Assembly (NCBI GenBank): GCA_022813625.1
Contig: JAKLMB010000017.1
Coordinates: forward strand, 558,001 to 622,000
From: Aaosphaeria pasadenensis
Taxonomy: Eukaryota > Ascomycota > Dothideomycetes > Pleosporales
Length of the DNA: 64,000 nt
Direction: 5' to 3'
Shown here: piece after piece, positions 35,173-46,766 of the stretch
Layout: the number at the start of each line of letters is the position of its first letter
Numbering within the stretch: position 1 is the first letter of the stretch
Program-made: the position numbers and the translations under genes
The notes under the pieces: generated by a model
Told to the model about the DNA's origin: nothing
The model's database searches: none
What the model saw: only the letters and a program-made list of their open reading frames with translations

Positions 35173-36846
35173 TCACACTTGTCCCTTCTCCCGCTCCGAC
35201 TCGTCGACTTCGGCGTCCTGGCCAGGATTTGCTACTTCGTATTCGAGGATCTTAATGAATTTGTAGAAGACGACGGCGAGCACAGCACCAAAGCCGGGTC
35301 CAACCCCTATTTTAGAAACATGAGCATAATGATCAGAAGCAAAGAGATGCGTGAAAGACACTTACAGTAGATCCAGTGTTCTTGATCGAAGACTCCGGTG
35401 ATGACGCATGGTCCGAAGGAACGGGCAGGGTTTAAGCTTCCGCCAGTGTAGTAGACGCCGACCAATTCTGCGATGAAAAGTGCAAGACCAATACCCACGG
35501 GCGCAATGAATGTTGCTGCCAAGTGTTAGTGAACTTCCTCTTGGGGATTTGTTTGACATTAGTAGTGTACCTTTGTGTTTCTCCTTAGCTAACATGAAGA
35601 TCGTGAAGACGAGCTCGGCGGTCAGGACAGCCTCGATAAACACTCCCCTAACTAGACTGGTGTCCGCACTCAAGGTGGTCCTGACATTGAAGGAAGTGGG
35701 AAAGAGGACGGAAACCAAGAAACTACTAAAGATGCCGCCGGCAACTTGGGCGACTAGGAGCATTGAGCAACGAACTGGGCTTAGAACACGTGTGAGAAGC
35801 ATAGCGAGGGTAACAGCCGGGTTGAACAGGCCACCAGATATCCTGAAGAAGATCCATACGTTCACCATGAGGGAGAAGGCAAAGACCAGAGCGATGTACA
35901 ATAGTACCTGAGGCGAGAAACCGGTGTCGGCACCAGTTGTTGTCTTGCTGTCAGAGGCCCCAGAGCCGATGTTGGCGACCTGGGTGCCACTGAAGGCAAA
36001 GAACAGGAACATGGTGGTTCCAACAAACTCACCCACGAAAGCTACAAAGTGATTCTTTGCATTGGAGTTCATCCACATCAGCCAAGGGAGTCGAAGCACC
36101 TCGTCAGAGGAAGGTCGTGTAGGTGGACCACGTCCTGCGCCACGGGTGGAAGGATAGTAGCCACCATTTCGTCGCATTTCTTCCTCCTCACTGCCATAGT
36201 GGTAGTGCACACGCGGCTTGGAAGGTGTGTCCGGCTCGTAGTCGTTATCGTACAGAGTGGCACCATCATGACTGAGCCGGGGCTGTCCACGGGTCCATGG
36301 ATCTCTGTTGTGATAGTTCTGATGAGCAGGTGGCGGTCTTGCTGTGTAACGACGGCTTGGTCGACGATATGGACGGGGTTCGTCTTCCTCATCAACATAT
36401 TCTTCAGCAAAGCCACCGTAGTGTACAGGAGAGTACTTGCTACGGCTTCGGTGTTGACTAGGACTAGCATAGATTTGGGTTGGCTCTTCGATATCCCTCT
36501 CCCCATCGTGGGGGTAATTCAAATAGCGAACTGTGTCATTGCTGATGCGGTTGGCGTTGGATGAACGGCCAGTGTTATTCGAATGTACGCCGTGAATAGC
36601 ACGGTTTGGGGTGCCAGAGTTTATACCTAATGCATCACCTGGCATCGTTGGACTTGATCCACCTTCTGCGTTCATCTGACTGCGGGTGGGAGTGCGTGCG
36701 TCGCTGGGTTGCTGGATAGGAAGACGGAGGAGTGCATCGCGGCTACTCTGGTTGGACGGGCGCTTGACTACCGTATCATTTTGCATTTGTTGGCCGTAGA
36801 AGACGGGTAGGGAGCCATCGGCTGGGTCTTGTGAGGCGGTGGCCAT
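35173..36846 (-). CDS. Aquaporin (MIP family) with long N-terminal cytosolic tail
   Basis: The spliced product is 519 aa. Minus-strand exons are 36846-35571, 35515-35366 and 35306-35173; introns are 55 and 59 nt, and the second splice creates the conserved HWIYWVGP. The channel starts near residue 265 (NHFVAFVGEFVGT) and has six TM segments with both pore motifs, NPAV in the first half (GLFNPAVT) and NPAR in the second (LNPARSFGP). Ser after NPAR, instead of the Asp typical of glycerol facilitators, points to an orthodox water-type channel (inference). The 264-residue tail is hydrophilic, rich in Ser, Arg, Pro and Tyr (DEEDEPRPYRRPSRR), likely cytosolic and regulatory. The tail is far longer than in most aquaporins. 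An upstream extension of the frame to 37014 runs through leader sequence, so I use the ATG at 36846. Confidence 0.9.
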
Positions 36847-38758
36847 AGAAACTATGGACTGAGTGAAGGTAAATATGAAGTCGTGATATTGTGTAATGTC
36901 AGGGATGAAGATACTAGAAGAAATGTCGTTATGCACAAGTAACGAATAGTATAGTACTTTTTGAGTCGAAGTCACACAGATGTAGTGAACTGGAGAAGTT
37001 GGTTTCTTGGTCAACCAGGTTTGTGGATAGACCGATTTTATAGAACATGAGCAAAAGCAATGGTATGTCTATACAGCCCTGAATGACCATGGTAGTCGAC
37101 CAGCCCCCTGGATTGACTTCAGCCTTCACAATGCATCTTTTCCTACAACGTACGGCACATTCGTAACCTCCAACCTCGTCAATTCGTTGATCGAGGCCTC
37201 AAGTGGAGTCTCGACCAAGGTGCTGGCGATCGAGCACGAATCCGAGATTCAGGATGACGTTGAAGGGGGAGGTTGGGCCAGGGAATTGGGAAAGAATTCA
37301 CGTTGTAGCATGGAGATGCCTGGACGGCTGTCATGGAGATCCAAGTTGTCACTGCTGGAGACAGGTCGATGGGAGGGGGCATGCATTACGGATTGAACGC
37401 CCCCAATGTAAGAATCTTGCGGCCTTGGAAGTTGTTCTCCAGATCTACAAGGTGGAGCCATGTAGATATATCGTTACTAGAAGATGAAGATGGTCTGAGA
37501 GTCGCTTAGTCAGGGTAAGTATTGGTGGATGGCTCGCCACGAAGAGTGAATATCCTGGTCGTGTAAAAGGCATCTCCCCTGCTGAGATAGACGAGGCGCT
37601 CAAAAGTGGGGACCACGTCGAACCATTTTAGGGGTTTCGACTGATGATAACACCAAAAAGAAAAGTCAAACATCTGGATCTGGCCCTTAAAAATAGGCTA
37701 GTGATGTCATTATTGGAGAAGACACTCTCCTAGTAAGGGTCTCTTTTCATTACAATGGGGATGGTCCCTTTTTGGGCCAGTATGGGAGAGGAAAAATCTG
37801 CGTTCCTGGTTCTATTCTTTAGACGCCGTTGTTGACAGCTTCACGAGGCCGTTGGGTCCCTTTAACCTTTGAAACTACCGAATGTAGGTGATAATCGAGT
37901 CGTGATTGTGCGGCAGTTTAGTACTGGCCACATGAGTTGGAAATTGGATACAGCATCGAAATTTCTACAGTTCGTCAATATTTGCATTTGCTATTTCTCA
38001 ACCAGCCATGAGGTATAATCGTGCATCAGTCGTTTGCATGAGTAACAAGCAGACCGAAACACTCTGCGAGAAGCAAGTTCGACGGCTTCTGAACCGTATT
38101 AGTGTCAATTAATACCTATGAAAAATATATAATGTTGTCTGAGTCGCTATGCGCTGTTTAGGTCCCCAGCGTCTCATACGAAGAGAAAACAGGCAAGCGG
38201 ATGATCTCTTGCCATATCGATGTAAGGATACAAACATGACGATGAACATGACTCGCTGGTGATACGAGCAGGGACGAAACGGATTATGGCGAATTGCGTG
38301 TATGAGTACCGTATTAGGCCTCCTTGAAGTGGGGTCAGTCGAGTGTCGAGCCGAGGAGCTGGAGGGGAAACATTTTGCCCGAACAGTCAACGGCAACAGC
38401 ATTGTATGCGTATTCGTAAGGAATGGAACATGTCAATAGTGTGGTGGATTCACAAATCAGTCGGCTGAACCTGTGGATATACTATATACCTATACAGGAG
38501 CTATATAAATACATATTTCCATAGTTATTTACCAGTAGATACCGTATCAATGTGGTGGTAGTGTCGGAGTACCGCGTGTGCGGTGTCGGGGAGGTCGTAA
38601 GCCGAACATCAAATGACATATGACCACCAATTCCTTTGCTGTGATCCTCTTTATCTGTTCACTATCATCTGTACACATTTATTCACAAACACGTACCTAT
38701 AATATCGTTTTCGGATAGTATAGTATCATACCGTATACTTATCATAACATCACTCAAC
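36847..38758. other. Intergenic region, about 1.9 kb, no gene seen
   Basis: Divergent promoter space between the aquaporin (minus) and amidase (plus) genes. Short frames at 37179-37487 and 38109-38402 show no similarity I recognise. The second half is AT-rich with TATA-like strings near 38470-38520 and 38700-38735. Confidence 0.5.
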
Positions 38759-40662
38759 ATGAGCTGGCAGGAAATTGCCCAATCGAAACAAGAGCGGACC
38801 ATTTCCGCAATTCCTTCGGAATGGATCATCCCCAACAACCTCAAACCACAAGACTCACAACTCGACGTCACTTCATTCCCCCGTGAGTCGGGCTGGTTCA
38901 CACAGGAAGAATTGGATATCACAGAATCTGATGCCACTTCTATTCTTGCCAACATCAAGAGCAAGTCATGGTCGGCCGAAGCTGTCACTCGGGCCTTTTG
39001 CAAGCGTGCTGCTGCTGCGCATCAATTGGTACGCCGAGTCTAGTTATACCCTTACAATGCTCTCAAGTGTATGCGAAATGGACTGAGTTTACTGATCAAC
39101 GAGGAAATAGACCAATTGTTTGACCGAAATATTCTTCACTGATGCCATCAGGGCAGCAAAGTCCCTCGATGAACACTATTCAAAGACGGGTCAGGTTACG
39201 GGGCCTCTTCACGGCCTCCCGATATCTCTCAAAGACAACTTCAACGTCGCCGGACATGATAGTACGGTCGGATTTACCTCCTTGGTCAACAAACCATTAC
39301 CTTACAATTCCACATTGGTGGATTTGTTAGAGAAGGCTGGTGCTGTGAGGTATTGCAAGACAAATGTACCAACTGCCATGATGATCGCCGAATCCGTGAA
39401 CAATACTTTTGGCAGAACAGTGAACCCTCAAAATCGAAACCTTACCTCTGGTGGCTCCTCTGGCGGTGAATCTGCATTGATCGCGTTCAAGGGCAGCCCC
39501 CTAGGAGTGGGTACTGATATTGGAGGAAGCTTGAGAATCCCCGCGGCATGCACCGGAATCTTCACTCTGCGTCCTAGCTTTGGCCGATTCACAACGCAAC
39601 GCTGCACATCTGGCCTTGCTGGACAAGAGGCCGTCAATAGTGTTAATGGACCTATGGCAAGAACATTAGACGACATGATTCTCTTCGCGAAGACTGTAAT
39701 TGACGCCCAACCCTGGCTTGTGGATCCAAAATGCCTGCCTATCCCATGGCGAACCGTAGAACCGAAATCCAAACTCAAGATTGCTGTATTATGGCACGAT
39801 GGAATCGTCGCGCCTACTCCTCCTGTAACCCGTGCGCTTCGGGAAACGGTAGATAAATTAAAACAAGCAGGTCATGAGATCGTGGAGTGGCAACCCAATC
39901 TTCATCCCAAGGCATTAGATCTTTTAGTATGTTCACTTGCGCCATCGATTGATTTTTCTAATGAGTGCTGTAGAAACGTATGTTCATTGCGGACGGTGGC
40001 AAGAGCGTGAAAGCGCTGCTTGCCCCAACCGGCGAGCCAATCCGACCCGAAATGGCGATGTATGAAACAGCAGAAGAGCTGGGCACCTTCGGGATGTGGA
40101 AGCTTCATCTAGAACGTACGTTGGATAGCCTTATCTTTGGGGCCTATGCTAACATAAAAAGGGTCTGATTTGCAGAGGCAGTACCTCGAGCAGTGGACGT
40201 CATATGATGCTTTAGACGCAATTCTTTGTATGTACCAATCTAAAGTTAATGAGTCATTTAGACTTATATTTCATAGGCCCTACTACGCCATATGCAACTG
40301 TGAAGCATGGTGACTTCAAGTACGTGGGATACACTGGCGTTTATAATGTTGTTGATTATTCCGCTGTGTCTTTCCCTTGCAATGTAACAGCCGACCAAGA
40401 GAAAGACCAATCGCCTGTCCAAGATCAGCCACTGAGCGACTTGGACAAAGAGACACGACAAGACTGTAAGAATTACACTCCTCATGTGTTGAGAAAGCAA
40501 CTGAGGTTTTTTCTAGATCAACCCGCCCTTGTGCATGGCATGCCTGTCAGCCTTCAGCTGGTGGCTAGACGGCTCGAAGAAGAAAAGGTTCTTGCAATGA
40601 CCAAAACAGTGCTACAAGCGATACATGGGAACGACTCTGCAACTGTCAAATCAGCATTGTAG
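38759..40662 (+). CDS. Amidase signature enzyme (acetamidase/fatty-acid-amide-hydrolase-like)
   Basis: The spliced product is 542 aa from six exons: 38759-39028, 39111-39926, 39974-40115, 40162-40227, 40277-40465 and 40517-40662 (introns of 46-82 nt). It hydrolyses carboxylic amides to acid plus ammonia or amine. The Ser-cisSer-Lys triad is intact: Lys131 (SLKDNF), Ser206 (GGSSGG) and Ser230 (DIGGSLR); the 24-residue gap between the two serines equals that in FAAH. The last intron (51 nt) is in frame and stop-free, so unspliced sequence also reads through; I call it an intron because removal joins RQDY to QPALVHGMPVSLQL, the conserved family ending. The fourth exon uses an acceptor at 40161, because the later ttgcag leads to a stop. 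No secretion signal is seen. Substrate unknown; acetamide- or indoleacetamide-type amides are common for fungal members. Confidence 0.9.
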
Positions 40663-41194
40663 GCATGGCCTCAGTCGTTGCATACCTATTGAATATTGGT
40701 GGATTCCCTAGTTTGTTGAGATTACTGGTCTCATATAGATAATTTGCAACGGACGTTGGAGTCGCAACTTCCGCAGTTTTCAATAGTTGCCTAGGTTTAT
40801 GCGACGTGAGGGGGATGAAGCAACTGCATAGCTCTTAACTCTCTTGTTCCCTACCGCTTATGTAGATCTTGTATTCACTCATCCTAGCCTTGGACAAAAC
40901 ACACTGACCTCGAACCTTTGCGCTGCTCTTAACTTTGGTCTTTTCTTATTGTTCCTACTCCTATTCTTACGGTTACCATAGGCTCTGATCTTTACTACTG
41001 TCGCAATTCCGTAGCCTTCAAAAGTCGGTCGGATGTCCTAGATGCTCCTCCACCCTACTCAGTAGCCAAATCGCGTCGCTCGAGAAGATACCGAGCGATT
41101 AACTGCAAGGGTAATAGCCGCCCCAAAACTGTAACGGGTACTCTATCGATGAAACTCTCGAACTGTTCTTCCCCAATAGTGTACCGACGTATCA
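40663..41194. other. Intergenic region, no gene seen
   Basis: Same-strand spacer between the amidase and the transporter genes. T- and C-rich plus-strand sequence at 40830-41010 fits a fungal promoter. No named element. Confidence 0.5.
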
Positions 41195-44001
41195 ATGGAA
41201 AGATCATTCGGACATGTCGACAGTAGCCCCAAGAATGGTGGAGTCGGGCCTGGTGCGACCGCTAAGGCATCACCTGAAAGGCCCATCAAGAAGCTCCCTT
41301 GGCTAGAAAAGAGACCACCAACTACCACTTCCACGAATGTCACCGTCGTCCGGTCCGAACACAGCTCGTCGGTCCAGGAGAGTACACGACGTGATCAGAT
41401 CCAAGACACAAGGAAAGGGAGGAAGCTGAGCACTATAATTGAGCAAATGGAAAAGAATGGGCAGGATGCAGTCAACATCGCAGAGTCTACAATGAATCAA
41501 GAACACATTGGGGGGATGTACTGCATCATAGAAGATGCCCTGGATGGCATTCGTCGTACATTTGCTGTACCAGTACGGCCGTGTTCGCCTCTTGAGGTCT
41601 CCACCTCACCCGAGTGCTCCGACTGCTCTTCTTGCAAATCTCCAACTTATGCCACCCCGCCGCAATTCATTGCTGAAATCGAGCACAAGCGGCAAGAAAT
41701 CAATGTCCAGGGCACGGCATTAAAACCTCATCCAGTTGGAACACCCCCGCAAGCGATGGATTGGGCGTACATTAAAGAGGATGAGATGCCTTATCTCTGT
41801 TCTTCCTCGACCTCGTCCATCAGTGGAGGATCTGCACACAGCACGGACAGTGAGCTGCTACAGAAACCTCCTGCCATGCACTCTGTTCATCATGAAAAGT
41901 GTATTCGCCCTAGTGGTCGGATACTTCACCGTCGGAGATCCAATGAACGCCCAACAATGCGCAAGCATCTTCACTGGCTAGACAAAACTGGACCACTCTT
42001 CTGCGAATGTCATTGCAATTGTTTTAGACCTTTGCCTAGTAACAACTCCGATAATTTAACTCCGGGTCTTCATTGCTACGTAAAAGTCCCGTATGAATGC
42101 CTTCAAGGAGCACCTAGCAAGCAACAGGTTGCAAGGAACTGGAAACCGAGCCGGAAGAGGATTACTGCTACTATCGCATGTATTAACACTTCTCTAATTG
42201 GTGTTCTAGTTAGGATATATATAAGCATTTTGCATTTGGCTTTTCTCCCAAGGTTGACGTAATTTTAGGCAGGCGAAGTGCCACGAATTCAGTACGTTCT
42301 TGCTGATGAGGCTCATCATGCAATCATTGGAAACGTCGCGTAAGACAGATTATCTAGTTGACCCAAACAATCACTTATCTCTACAGGCTGTATTTAGGCT
42401 TGGCTTTGTCTACGTTCACATTTTGGCCATTGCCACTCCTTCATGGGCGAAAGCCATATGTTCTAACAGCAATGGCTCTAGCATTACCATTGCAATTTCC
42501 TCAGGCAATGGTTCTCAGCACGAGACGTTCACCCAAGTACGCTGGCTTTCGCGCGAGCCTACTCATCAGCCGAGGTATTTCTGGTCTTGTCTTAGGCTTT
42601 GCAAATGCAAACTTCGTGACCGTGCTATTGGACCTATTTGGGGCGTCATTACAATCTAAACATCCTCACCAGGAAGTTACGAATGCAGCCGATCTTCGAA
42701 AACACGGTGGTGGGCTAGGCCTTTGGCTTGGTATCTGGTCATGGTGTTGGATCGGGACACTTGCCATTGGTTTCCAAATCGGCGCCAGTATAATCCAAAA
42801 TCATACACCAGATCGGGGCTTCTACGTCACTATAATCATAAACGCCCTGGTTCTAGTGCTGAATATCCTTGCCCCTGAAACTCGTCGTTCGAAGAATCGA
42901 AGATCAGTGGTTGAAGTGTACGACAGACGTTACAATATCTTGACTCGGTGTGTGGTACGTGGCGAGGTTAGACTTCACCTAAGTACACGAGGTCCCAGGC
43001 ATTTTATTGACGAATTGTATGCGGGTTTGAGACTCAGCTTCATGATGTGCTGTCAAAAGGGTTTTTTTATCCTCGCCATCTATCTCGGTTGGATATATGG
43101 CCAGATCATCCTTGTCATTATGCTCCTTGGGGCGCTGTTATCGCGCGAATATAATTGGAAACCTCACCAAATCGGATTTGGTGTTACGCCAGTTGCTATT
43201 GGAGCATTGCTTGCGATTCCTCTTACCAAATCCAACGTCTTCAACGGAAAGCGAGCAAGTCTACCCCTAACCAGTCGAAAACTGCTAGGGAACCAAGTTA
43301 CGTGGACTTCACATTCTGTTCGTCGCGCTTTTTTCATTGCATTACTTCCGATCCTGGGTCTTGGATTCAGTGTTTCTTCCGGAGGACCGACAACACCATT
43401 TGTGATTCCAATTTTGTTTACTGGAGCAATCGGTTTCGTAAGTATTCTGGCCGTCGCAGAATGTTATGGACTTATCATGGAGACCTTTGACGTCTGCGAT
43501 CTTCCACTGGGGATGCGAATACCACATCTGATGAACTCGCACTCATCGACCACACAAGACGGCAACCGCCAATCAACCTACTCCTCATTCCCTCGAGTGG
43601 CAGCTGGGATATTCGTCTCACAAACGTTCGCCTTCGTGGGTGCCGCCGTCGCGACAGCAGTTGATGGAATCCTCTCGCGACGTATTAGTACACAACTCTG
43701 CACTAGTATAATGGCAGGAATTCTCCTTCTCATCACGATCTTCCTCACAGCTGTGCTCTGGCGCTTCAGAGATGTCCGGGTCATTTCGAGCCATACGTCC
43801 AAAGCGAAGAGCGAGTCTACATTTTCGCAGACCAAGACTATGGCTCACAATGATTGGGAAGACGTGATGAGCGGCAGTCCCCCTCGAAGGATACGGAGGA
43901 TGAATATTCTGGAAATGGGGGCACTCTCTCGGTGGACTGAGATTCGACGGTTAAATAATCTGATTAGGCCGAAGGAGGAGACGAGGAGGTGGGGTGGGTA
44001 G
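41195..44001 (+). CDS. MFS-like multi-pass transporter with long N-terminal cytosolic domain; unusual first splice donor
   Basis: The proposed product is 903 aa. Exons are 41195-42220, 42269-42339 and 42387-44001. Residues 1-320 are hydrophilic and Ser/Thr/Pro-rich, then a block of about 11-12 TM helices starts at RITATIACINTSLIGVLV. Family blocks I recognise are AGEVPRIQY, FWPLPLLHGRKPY, GFANANF with DLFGASL, HGGGLGLWLGIWSWCWIG and the C-terminal RRMNILEMGALSRWTEIR, found in a fungal MFS-type (polyamine/multidrug-like) clade. Substrate unknown. The first intron has no GT at the place the protein requires: the boundary after RIY is followed by ATAAGC, while branch (ttgac) and acceptor (ttttag, ends 42268) look normal. 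A GT at 42209 would give a canonical 60-nt in-frame intron but delete four residues (VRIY) of the first helix. The Arg in that stretch replaces the usual Gly. The gene may be spliced unusually or be losing function. Confidence 0.75.
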
Positions 44002-44446
44002 CATGTTGATACCATCCAGGAATACGGAATTGTTATCCTAGATCAGAGCTCGATACAGAGAGAATCCGACATTCCTAATTAATTTTGGAAGACTTCAAAA
44101 CATGCAAATCAGTTTTCCTTCTTCAATCTCTCTTATTCTTGCAGAAGTATAATTGACAAGAGTAAAAATGAAGCTCGACAGATTATACTTCGATTTTCTA
44201 TCGTTCATGGATGCTAAATATTCCTCCAATGCGTCGAATAGAGGTCTCTGCTCTAATGGTATCTAGAAAGAAAAACTATGCTTACAACGGACTGCCAAAA
44301 GAGAAGCTTACTCACAGTCAATACCCGTGAGTGGAAATCTCTGCATGTAGCGATACGGAAGAAGTCAGGGTTTTCGTCTCTGACATAGTGGTTGTGGTTG
44401 TTACGTATTCAGTGACGGTGTTCCATGGTTTGATGCCACACGTCTG
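44002..44446. other. Convergent 3' flanks of transporter and phosphatase genes
   Basis: AT-rich spacer between tail-to-tail genes. No gene or named element is seen. Confidence 0.5.
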
Positions 44447-45990
44447 CTAGACGTTGGCAGGCGCTGGGGGTTGAGGTTCATTTCCTAAGCTATTCGCGAC
44501 AGCTGGAGGATACGCGTCTTGACCGTACGATGAATTGAGCATTACGTGCCCTGAGATGCTTCCGTCTTCTAGCCGGATCCAGGTATCTACGTCGTACGCC
44601 TTCTGTGCAAGGTGCGTTTCGTCGATGACGATCTGGCGAGCGCCACGGGCCCACTGCTTGCCGTAGCCTCCATAACCTGTGTGGCGGCCGAAGCATAGAT
44701 CGATGCCGTCTTTGTTGACGCTTTCTTCAGGTCTCCATTTCATGCACCTATGTTTGATGTCAGCACTGTCTAGACCAGGAATGATCTGTTCCAAAATAGT
44801 ACTCACCAGTCCACGCCGTGATCGTGGCCCGAGAACACAGCCATCAGCCCCTCCGTCTTCGCCAATTCTGCCACGAAAGCCGAATCTTTGCCGTTGTAAG
44901 TACACTCGCCAGTGGGCTTGCAGTCATTGGCCTGGTGTCCGATTGCTTCCTCGTCAAGCCCTGGGCGCGTGGATCCAGCGCCTGCACCCTGTTCTTGCAA
45001 TTTTCGCGCAGTTTGAATGGGGATGTGGACGAAGGCGAGACTGGGGATGACTCGATTGAACCTCTTGAAGGCCTCCTTCTCCAGTCGAAACCAATCCACC
45101 ACCTTCCTGTCAACAAAGTCTTCAATCCCTATGTCTTTACCGTCTGGACCGGCTTGCTGAAATTTGTTTCCAGACCGGCTGTCGAAAAACCAAAGTAGCA
45201 TAGAGATTTGGGGATTGCCTCCACCAGAAGATGCATAGATGGGAATGAAATAGTTGGATGTGCCGACCGCTTCGTCAGGACCCTGGACCATGGCGCTCGT
45301 CCAGGAAAGCTGTTTCCCTTCGCCGATGTTGCCTGCTATCTTTTCTTGCTTGAGTAATTCAGGGGGTGATGTGTTCCTCGTCCTGTCATGATTGCCATAT
45401 GTTGATGCCCACGGCAACTTCCGCTTCACGAACGGTTCCACAATACGATTCTTCAAGTTGAATTAAGTATTAGAATTCGCGAAAGACCATTTGGATGTGC
45501 GATTACTCACAACGTAGGCTGTATAATTATTGTTGGTAAGAGCCTCGCCGCTGAGAAGATCACCATTTAGTACGACAAGATTCGTCTGTTCTTTGTCCAG
45601 CACATTGTTCATGACAGTGAGTGTTTTCTGGTCGTTCTCCATCAGGGCAGGATCACCCCATGCCTCTGGTGATCAGTTAGTGACAACGCCTTCACATTCG
45701 AAAACATAGGACTATTCGTAATCATGGCATGTGAGAAATGGTCTTGAATCAAAAGATCAGACTCTAGACGCATAAATCATTTTCAAGGATACAGGAATCC
45801 TAATCGCAATCACGGATAACTTACCTTCTCCAAAATGCAGGTCTTCAAATATCGTGATCTTGAACTTTTGGTTCGGACCGAACCGGAGCCCTGGTGAATC
45901 GAACAAAGACCCCTGCCCCCATTCCAATATGGGGGATGCTCCAGCTGCTGTCGTCAACAGCCATATCAGTTTTTCTCGCTTCATTACCAT
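44447..45990 (-). CDS. Calcineurin-like metallophosphoesterase, Dcr2-like
   Basis: The product is 421 aa from the chosen start. Minus-strand exons are 45990-45825, 45665-45511, 45450-44807 and 44747-44447. The metallophosphatase motifs occur in order: FEDLHFGEG (first metal ligand Asp, His), LNGDLLSG (GD), YGNHDR (GNHD), AFVHIP (His) and FSGHDHGVDW (GHxH). The first and last are completed by splicing. The layout resembles yeast Dcr2, linked to cell-cycle entry and dephosphorylation of Ire1 and Sic1, and plant PAP29-like enzymes. The start is uncertain: the Met at 45990 gives a hydrophobic leader (LIWLLTTAAGAS), whereas the same frame is open up to a Met at 46161, which would add a TM helix (RRIILILSFLLGTFF) and make a 478-aa type II membrane protein like Dcr2. 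Confidence 0.85.
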
Positions 45991-46766
45991 GGTGAAAAAC
46001 GTGCCGAGTAGGAAAGACAGTATCAAAATTATGCGCCGGCGAGGAGAGAGTTTTTGGAAAGATTGAAAAACGAAAGTAAACATGGAGCCATGTTCAGAAT
46101 GATATAGCGACGTGGAAGAGGGCGTAAGGAAACGACGACTGGCCAGATGGTCATACGCCATTTTTGTTTAGGAGGAACGACCACGATTATTGTAGGCGCA
46201 GTAATTAAAGTAAGGTAGGTTGTTACAAGATTAGATAGAGTACATCAATTGACAATCAGGGTTCATCACAGCCATTAGGCCGCTGACGAGGAGGGTGTTA
46301 CGCATACATGGGACCTTAGAGTACAGATGATGGTGTTGATGTTTGGCGATGTATGAGAGATGCTCAACAGAATGCAATGGTGTTGTTGTCTGACTGGCTC
46401 TCAGCCTAAGGGGGAGCCGGAAATAGCCCGGGGAGGCTCATAAGGTTATTTGAGTGACTACAGGGACATGATAGAGGGCAGAATAACAAAACATAAAATA
46501 TTTCTTAAGTCTTCGCAAGATTTCTATAATATTTGTATACTAGATAATATAATATTATTTACTAGATACAGATATGCTTAAGTGGTGATTGTAACAATAG
46601 TAGGTGGACTGGGCCATATTGTTCCCATTTGGGCTAGACCAGGGAAGGATGCCAAGATTTCGGACATTAGCGTGAAATACCCACCAAAATTTCTAGATCC
46701 CGCCCATGCAGCGCAGCGTTTCTCTGACAAGAAAACCTTCGCTGCCGAATCAGGCTTCAATTTTCG
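45991..46766. other. Divergent intergenic region
   Basis: Promoter space between the Dcr2-like gene (minus) and the Tma23-like gene (plus). The proximal 170 bp (to 46161) may instead be coding if the longer phosphatase start is used. A very AT-rich segment lies at 46500-46580. The frame at 46582-46770 has no recognised similarity. Confidence 0.5.

Noticed and set aside
45991..46161. Upstream in-frame extension of the Dcr2-like gene with a TM helix
   Set aside because: Not excluded, only not chosen: both Met codons have good context, so it is recorded as an alternative start instead of a separate gene.
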